64,000 bases of DNA from Anisus vortex. Taxonomy: Eukaryota; Mollusca; Gastropoda; Planorbidae. Each line of letters opens with the position of its first letter. The first letter of the stretch is position 1. The notes beneath the pieces are model-generated. The model saw nothing but the letters and a program-made list of their open reading frames with translations. It searched no databases and was not told the DNA's origin. The position numbers and the translations under genes are program-made. Below are positions 53,501 through 62,550 of this stretch, piece after piece. The stretch covers positions 2,475,587-2,539,586 of the forward strand of contig OX421505.1 of NCBI GenBank assembly GCA_949126835.1. The letters run 5' to 3'.

Positions 53501-56500
53501 AGCAAAGGCATACGGAATGGAAATCAGTTCAGAAAAGCGTAAAATGATGATCAACTCCACAGATGCCAGAAGTGTAAACATCATAATGAACCAACAACAA
53601 CTGAAAGAAGTAAATAATTTCAAATATCTTGGAGCAATTATATCCGCAAACGGACGATGTGAGTCAGAAATTCGACTTGACTCAACTATTGACGACCGCT
53701 CAGGATAGGCAAAAGTGGAGAAAGTTGACTGCTGAAGTGTCCATTCGCTCCCCCCAACGACCACAAAATTGGATTGATGATGATGACAAATTATATGTAA
53801 TAAGGTTGTGTTGGATTATAATTATAGTCAAACACAGGTTTTGTTAGATTAGATACAATACATGACATGGTTTTGTTAGATTAAATATGATACATGGTTT
53901 TATTGGATTATTTATAATGCAACCAATCCAATCACTGACAAAAACCATTCATCCAAATAAAATGCATGGATTTGCTATGCAAAGTAGTAACACGTGTAAA
54001 AGATAAGCTGATATGAGTATGACTGCATTGTTCAAATGGCAAGTTAATACCGTTAGAAATTAAAAAAACTAACGTTCATTCAATCTAAATTACATGCATA
54101 CAACTGAAATTAAGTAAGAGTTCATCCAATCCAAATTGCATGCCTACAACTGAAATAAAGTAAGCATTCAATCAATCTTTTTGTACTTACTAGCAAAAAT
54201 CAATTTCTTCTGTATTATGGCGTATACTGTATATGGTCATCTTCAACCGGTACTGATAGGTTTCAAAACACTGCAGCACTCGATCCTCTACCAATTGACG
54301 CACTGTCTCGTTCGTCAAACATACGGAGTCGGCGTTTTTCTTTAAACCTGTGGTTAAAAACAACGCACGAAACTTATACAAAAATCGGTATAATTGACAA
54401 TTTAAAAGGAAACGAGGTTGAACTGTCTACAACGAGGTTACCCCCCCCCCCCCACCACCACCACCGCCTTGTCAATGGTTAGGCTCCTACTCACTGCAAC
54501 ACTGCCTAGACTAAACATGCACATGTATTCTTATCTCGCACAATCTCCTTGGTTACGGTACTTGCTAGTAATATATTTAATTTATTTCGCGATGGAAACA
54601 ATTTTTGTACTAAGGGAAATAATCAATATATGAAAATGTACATTGAAGAATTACCTCATTATCTCCCTTTGACTACGTTTTTAAAATGTTTTGTATATTT
54701 TACGTAAATTGTTCCACATTCAAAGTTTTTAATGTGAAATTGAAAGGAACGAATTTCGTTTTTTTTTTGGTTGTTGTTGTTGTTTTTACACACGGCGATT
54801 CGACCGAAAGTCTTCTTTTAATATATTTCTCTCAGTGTTTCTCTTGTTGATGCTTAAAGTGATTCGATCATAGCAACTGTTGACCTGTCTGCTCGGAATC
54901 CACACCGCGAATCTGGATACCCTCCTGGAATGAGAGTTGGGACGATTCTGATAAAAGCCGAGAGGTCTGGTGGCATCTGCCCCACCCTAACCGCGCCGAC
55001 CCATGGTGGCGGCTAAATAGGTCGGAACAAACCATCATATCACAATTCCGGACTGGCCACTGCCCCGTTGGGGCCATACTTCGCCGGGTTCCGACCTAAC
55101 TTCGACTCACGGTGTCGCCACAGTGGGGAGGAGCAGGAGGAGACAGGGGAGCGTATCCTGAGGGAGTGCCCCCGTCTCGTCAGTGATCGAGGAGATGGGA
55201 CGGGTGACCCACTTTCCACAGTTCTCTACGGAGATTTAAACGTGCTCAGATGCACAGCAGAGCTCTTGTCCATGGCAATAATATATTAATCATCTCAGCT
55301 CTCAGTCCTAACGGAGTTCGTCTGGATATAGGCTACGCTCTTGTGAAAGACACTTGCAAAGACATTGCCCACGATGTTGAAGAGAGAAACGCCCCTGTAG
55401 TTGTCGCTTCTGTCGCCCTTCCCTTATTTTAGCACAGGGCGATTATGTTGGGAGTTTCTCTTGTGCTGTGGCACTGCTCTTTCTTCTAAGCACTGACTAG
55501 AGAAGTACATGCAGCGGCTCCAGAAATACGCTGCCTGCTACCACACTTCAGGACATGGGAATAAAAACACGTTTTTCTTACTCCATATGCAACAACAAAT
55601 ACATGCGAGATTTTTTTTTTAATTTCTATCTGGCATTTGGGCGTTGAATGGGTTACCTTAATTGACACACCTGGAAACCAAACAGCTTAATTTGATACAC
55701 GACCCTAATAAAAACGCAAAACTAGTCTCGGACACGGAATAAGCGTATGGCGCAACAATGTTCTGCCTAGAAATACCATCTGTAACACGTTTAATAACAC
55801 GTTTAATATCACGTTTAATATCACGATAAATATCACGTTAAATATCACGTTAAATATAACGATAAATATCACGATAAATATCACGTTAAATTTATCTTAT
55901 ATATTACAGACGCTCCTTCTATAACATAGCCGGCTATCCTAGTTAATATTATTATCTTATAGCCTATAATAATATTACAGATGCTCCTTCTTAAAGAAGA
56001 TTATTGCATCCTACGCTCATCTGTGGTCCAAGTCTAGTCTTGCATCTTTATCAATGTTTTAAATGATGTTAAGTTACTGGTTTTCCTGGTTTTTTTCAGG
56101 CAACCCATTCCGTGCCCGAATGCCACTCGGGTAGAAAGAGTACTTATATGCATTTGTCATCGCATTACGGATAAGGAAAGTGTTTTTGTCTTTATGTTTA
56201 TCTGAGCATTGCAACAGGTTGTTATTGTGTTGGATTTCTAAATTAGAGTTTAATGCCTTATGAATTATTACTACCTTACTCTTTGCCCTTCTGTCCTCTA
56301 GTGTGTCTAGGTTTAGTGATTTGACTAATGGTGTTACTCTTGTCTTGTATTAGTGTAAGTATAAGCTGATATGTGTGTATGTAGCACAACTTTACCTTCA
56401 CGACCTCTAGGTGAACATATGTAGTTTACCAATTTCGCTGCAGACAAAACACTGTCTTGTACGGCGTTCTTACACTGCATCCTCTTAGCAAAGAAACAGG

Positions 56501-59500
56501 AATGTAATTCATCATCTCTCCTGTAAACGCATTCAATGAAAATGTGTGTATATGTCAAAATTATTATTTGTAAAATTCAAGCTTAAAAACTCGTCGTACA
56601 AACCATTGATAGATACACTATTTTAACACAGTTGATAGTACTTCGAGGGCACGGTAGCCGTGCGGCATCGCGTTGGCTGGCGTACACAAATGTCCCGGGT
56701 TCGAATCCTGGTGCAGGAGAGTGTCCCTGAGTCTACCCAGCTCTCCATAGTTTGGGTAAAGTAAAGGCGGCTGTGCGTAGTGCTTGGCCACACAATCACC
56801 TAGTATGCCGTGGCCACAGAAACTGATGAGCGCTGCTTTACCGGACCTATGGATCAATTTCTGTCCGACGGGTACTTTACTTTTTTTTTTTACATCACTA
56901 CGGATGACTGAGAGTAAAGCTGCCGGATTGTCGTCATTAATTTAAAACTATTCTTCTCGACAATTTACACAATTAATGTTATTGTAATTGTAATGACTAT
57001 ACTTTTTTTTTTACAATAAATAAAAACTATGTCTGGACTCTTTTATTATGATCTAATGGGCCGTATTGCTGCTGAGAGTTAACACCCTTCTTGCCCCTTT
57101 TACAAGTCAATCTTTTATGACTGACTTGTAAATTACAAGTCAGTCATAAAAGATTGACTTGTAAAAGGGGCATGGGTGTTAACTCTCAGCAGCAATACGG
57201 CCCATTGACAGAGAACGGAAAATTATCTGAGTAGCGAACAACTATAAAAATATATTATTTGGGTGGAGGGAACGAAATTAGGAGGTAGACCTACAGAAAA
57301 ACAAAGGATAAATTTGTAATAAAATAAATGATATTTGTGGTATTTTATAGAGCGCTTCTAGCCATGCTATTAAATTTATCATGTTTAGTGCGCTCTTGGA
57401 ATAAATTGAAGAGGCAGTTGTATTAGTATGAAAGGCAAACAGTCACTATCGAAAGAAGAAAGGTCCTTAATCTCTTTTTAAAAGATTCTTTTGTATCAGA
57501 TTCTCTCGGTGTCTGAAGCAAGGTGTTCCATATAGAAGGCGCCACAGATTCAAACGATCACACTCCAAGTTACTTCTTTTTGTGTCCAGCCACACTGTGA
57601 ATTCTAAGGAGTGACTGTGATGAAGAGCCCTATTCGCTGCTTGCTGGTGCGTGTGTTGATAACAGTTCTTGAAGGTAAGGAGGAGCAGTGCCATTTATAC
57701 GTCCGTACGCAAGGGACATAATTTTGTGATTTAATCGCTTCATCTCCGAAAGCCAGTGGAGATCCCATAGAACTGTAGAGATATGATCCTGCATCTTTAC
57801 CCTCAAAACAATGCGCGCCGCATCGCTCTGCACCCTCTGTAGTCTCTGCAGCTGGTTCTGGGGCAAACCCCACAGGTATTATAATAATTCCAGTCCATAA
57901 ATTCACAATCAAGAGTTAAAAAAAAAATTAATGCATGCAAAAATATTCAAACTTATTGATTTAAATACTTTATTTCTTGTTTAATATTGCAGAGATAATT
58001 TCATAATTTAGTTACAAATGCTAAAAGCCTATCAATAGGCCTAGCCTATTAACTTTAAATAACATTTTGCTATTCTATTGATAAGTTGTAACTATTAATT
58101 CAGAAGGGTTTTACAATATTAAAAAAAAAGACATAATTTTTAGACTTTTTAAAAATGTAGGCCTACACTTTATTGAAACAATTCGAGTAGAAGAATGTCT
58201 TTTGTTACATATTTGATCGTGGTAATGATAATGAAGACTACAGCGTGTAGGGTGCCAGTGGGCACACCACGTCTTATCGACGGGGAAAAACACTTGTAAA
58301 CTAAGAAAACCACGTGGAAACGACGTGGTGTGCCCGCTGTAACTCTTCATAATTTCATACTTTAGCGTGCTCAGTACGCCATTCGTCCACAGTAATGTGG
58401 GCATGAGCCATGAAAGTAAGAATGACATTAATGCATAATTGTTCAATGCAATAATTGATCTCAATAATTTTCACGGGCAACGCCGGGTAAATTTAAACTA
58501 TAGTCTATATATAGGCCCACTGATCTATACAAGGATTGGATAGAGCCTTAACAGTAAATGTGTATATGTGCTAATTGAGGCCAGCATTTACTACACTGTT
58601 GTCTACACCATGGGTCGGCAACCTTTTGATAGCTCGTAGAAGAGTCTTGAAATGCATTTGTGTGGGTCTTCAGCGTGCCTTTTGTCACAGTATTAGTGAC
58701 TGTGTAAATGTGAGTGTGTAAGGGACGGAATAATTATAAACTGACTGAGACTTAGTGACACACATGGGACTGTATTATTGTAATGTGTTGACCGGACTAA
58801 GTGACCTGAGAGATCTGTGTTATTGTGTATGTGACTGGCTGGACAGAGTTCATGAATGTCTCGTGATTGTCTCGAGGAGTTGTATGAATAAGCTTAAAGG
58901 GAGTGAATGGCTGCGATGTGCTAATGTAGTGTACAATAAAAAGATTGTAGGAAAGATAATAAAGTTCAGTTGTTTCACCAGGCTACAGTGTTAAAGAAGT
59001 ACTTTTACACCTTTGAAGATCGCTCTGCGTACCAAGTCTGGCACGCGTGCCGTAGGTTGCCGATCCCTGCTCTACACAATTCACTTATCTATAGGCCCTT
59101 TATAAGCGATTCATGGGAAACAACTTTCTATAATTAGAACTAATTTCTACGATAAAAAGAAAGTCTGGGTCACTTGAAATATATTTACAGGTCAGTGTTT
59201 TAGAAAATCTGATTTAATTTATAAATAAGTGAAAGCCAGATTTAGGCACCAATAGGCCTAATAAGCTTTTAGTTTCTGGGCCCATTCCATTCATGTTATA
59301 GATTTAGATCAGCGTTATGGGGGCCCATATAACATTAAGATAATTAGGCCTAACGATACAACTAAAAACTTAAAATGAACAACAATGTAATAACTTACTT
59401 GCACAACTCATTGTATTTGTCCTTCGAGGACAGAGCTTTGATGATATCAATAATCATAGAACGGTAGCCAAAGCTGTTATTGAACAATGGCTTCATGCAC

Positions 59501-62495
59501 TCTTGTAATTCTTCACATCCCTTACTGATTTTTAGAAGATCATGGGCCTCTGCTGTTTAATGGCAATAAATAACTATATATATACAGGGCTTTTTTTTTG
59601 TAAAAAAAATAGGTGCCGGTACTCAGTAATGGATTGCCAAAATTTTAACTACCAGTTCGAACCTCGATGCAAGCTAAATCACAACTGTAAAGATACTAAA
59701 TGTCCAAAACAATTTTATTTTATAATTAACCATTTTAAATTGTTTTATTATTACTTTATTAGTATACCGTATACATTTGTTATGATTTGTAAAATTGAAG
59801 TAACAACTTATTCAAGTTATTCTTGATTTACTTAAAACAATTTTTGTTAAGTTCTCTTGTGTTTTATAGGAAAGAACCCTGTCAAAAGTGAAAATGAAAT
59901 ATAGATGTTGAATAAATTATTCATAATAAATTCCAAAGTTTGATCAAGTTCTCATCTGACGTATACTCCCGACTGCGTTCTTTGCTGTTGCCACTGTTGG
60001 TATCTGTGGCTGAATGTCCGCCTCTAATCAACCATGAATCAACGTATCTTGTGGGGTCAAAACGTACGAGTGGTGGTCCAACTAATCTGATAAATAACAG
60101 TGAAGATACAGTTGTTGTCATCAATGAACTTCTTGTCGGAGTGATGATAAGATTCATTTGCGAAAATCCTCTTTCGGCTTCACTTGTAGAAATTGGGATT
60201 GTACTGAGAGCAATTTGCAAAGGAAGTAGTTTATCCGGAATGTTTTTTTTCAATGAGATATTCACGAAATCCACGAATCATTATTCTTTCGTTTAATTGC
60301 AATCTTTTTAGCAAGTTTCTCATTTCTGTTTCGCCAAATGTTAAGTGAGCACAAATGTTGTCCAGCCATTGCTTTGTATCGAGCACTGGAGCTCAAAATG
60401 CCGACTCAGCATCTTCACTAGAAAGCAACCTTTGTTCAATTGATTCTTGTAGTTTTTTGTGGAAAGCTTTTACGTCAATTGGTGGATCACTGGTATAGTT
60501 TTTGGTGTGAAGTGAAACTCCTTTGAAAAGGTTACTATCTACAGCAGTGGCCGCATTTTTTTAATAAGGGCCTGGAATAATTTCCCTTTCTTAAAAAATC
60601 TGTAAAACAGCCTTGATTTTTGTATCTGCTCTGTAGATGTCTATGTTGTGCTCTTGCAAATCCAAACTTAACTCTGACAATTCTTGGAGCGCATCGCACA
60701 TCAATCAGAGGTCTAGTACAAATTCAGTAGAAGTAATCTTTTGCTGCAAACCTTCATGCATGCATTGATCTTTTTTGTCTCTGGTTGAGTCAAGTTTTGC
60801 TTCTTCAAAATGTTTACCAAAACTTCATAATCTTCCCAAACTGCTAAAACAGAACGGAAGCTGGATGCCACCCATCGCGTGCTTAACATTCTTCCAATTT
60901 TTAAAAACTCAGCCTATAACAAACGAGCATATATTTGCAATTCTCTGCAATTTTTGGGTGAAGAATGATAAACTACATACTGTTTATCAATGAATGCCAT
61001 AAATCTGTTGATCCCTGAAACTTGTTTTACGACATCACAAACGGAAAGTTCCAGTCGGTGATTTGTAAAATGCCAAACCTGAACCGATGGAAACTTTTCT
61101 TTTAGCAATGTCTTGACGCCACTTTTGCTTCCGAACATCACAGCTGCTCCATCACATGCAAGAGAAATTAAGTTCCTTCTTAGAAAGTCTTCTGTTAACC
61201 AATAGAAATGAAGGCAGTGTAGTAAAGAAGCAAAAACTCCATTTGCGGTTACACTTTTAAGTTCTACCAAATCCAAGAATAAATTTACTGGTGAGATCAT
61301 TCCACTGTCTGCAAGACAAACCCGAATATACACAAGTAAAGTCGATTTTTGGCTATGCGTAGTTGATTCGTCGATGATCAATGAAATTTTATTGTTCGAA
61401 CGTACAATTTCTTGGAACAATTTTTTTATCATTACACAACTAATGTGATTCACTACATTTATGTAAGCATTGGTTGAATGAAGAATACAGCCCAGCTCAA
61501 CTCCGTTTAGTTCGTGCAAATCTATTTCAGATTCGAAATTATGAAACGATTGGTTTTCTTTGGCTACTTTATATGCTGTAGGAAAAATCTTTGCAATTAC
61601 GATTTTCTCACGAGTTAATGCCTTTAACAACACGTTCGCAATAGGTGTTGCCTCGGCTTCTGTTAGGATCTTAAGCGCAGCTTTGTGTGCCGCAGTTTCT
61701 TTATGATCGAATAATTTCTTTCTTAAAGACATAAGCTGTTGTTGTCGATTAGTACCGAAGTAAGTTATTTTATTGTTGGCCCATTCGTTCGATACCTTCA
61801 TTCCCATCTTTGCCGAGATTGCCAACTTTTCGGCAAGGGATACAACCATGTTTTTTTTATTATGGATAGATAGCCAATCATATTTATTTTTCACAAGGAA
61901 ATAATTTCTTTGATCTAAAGTCCAGCAGGTAGGCCAGTCAACATCTGCAGGCTGCAGTTGTTCAAAAGTAACAGAGGAACCAAGAACGATATCTGACGGC
62001 TTTGGTTCCGATAGTTCCATTAGAGTTTCTTCAGTGACATTGGCTTCTGTCGTTATTTCTTCAGTCAGTCTGGTTTTGTTTCTTACCGGCAGTTGAAACA
62101 TCATTCAATCGCGAAAAGAAATAAGAAATTTTCTTCATTTCCAAAGAGGGCTAAGAAATAATTATTACTTAAATTATCAATTTCTAACTACACTCGTTTT
62201 AATTTCTTTAAGTCTTTATTATTACAGTCAAATTTTGAAATTTTAAAAGCATTAGGCCTACGTCTTAAAAACAAGCATGATCAGAAATGGGTTAATTACC
62301 AGTGACGTAATATGACGAGTGTGTGCGGAAAGCAGTTTCGCATTTTATATTTTAATTCTTATTGCGCGCAATTTTAAAATAATTCAAATTTAAGAAATTA
62401 ATAATATAATAAATTAATAATAAAAGTTAAATACAAGAAATACATTAAAAAAGCTGCCGGTACGCCGTACCGATGCGTACCGTCACAAAAAAGCC

Positions 62496-62550
<55 letters not shown>

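Noticed and set aside
60000..60296. 118-codon frame on the plus strand at 59940-60296
   Set aside because: Antisense shadow of the C-terminal part of the hAT transposase.
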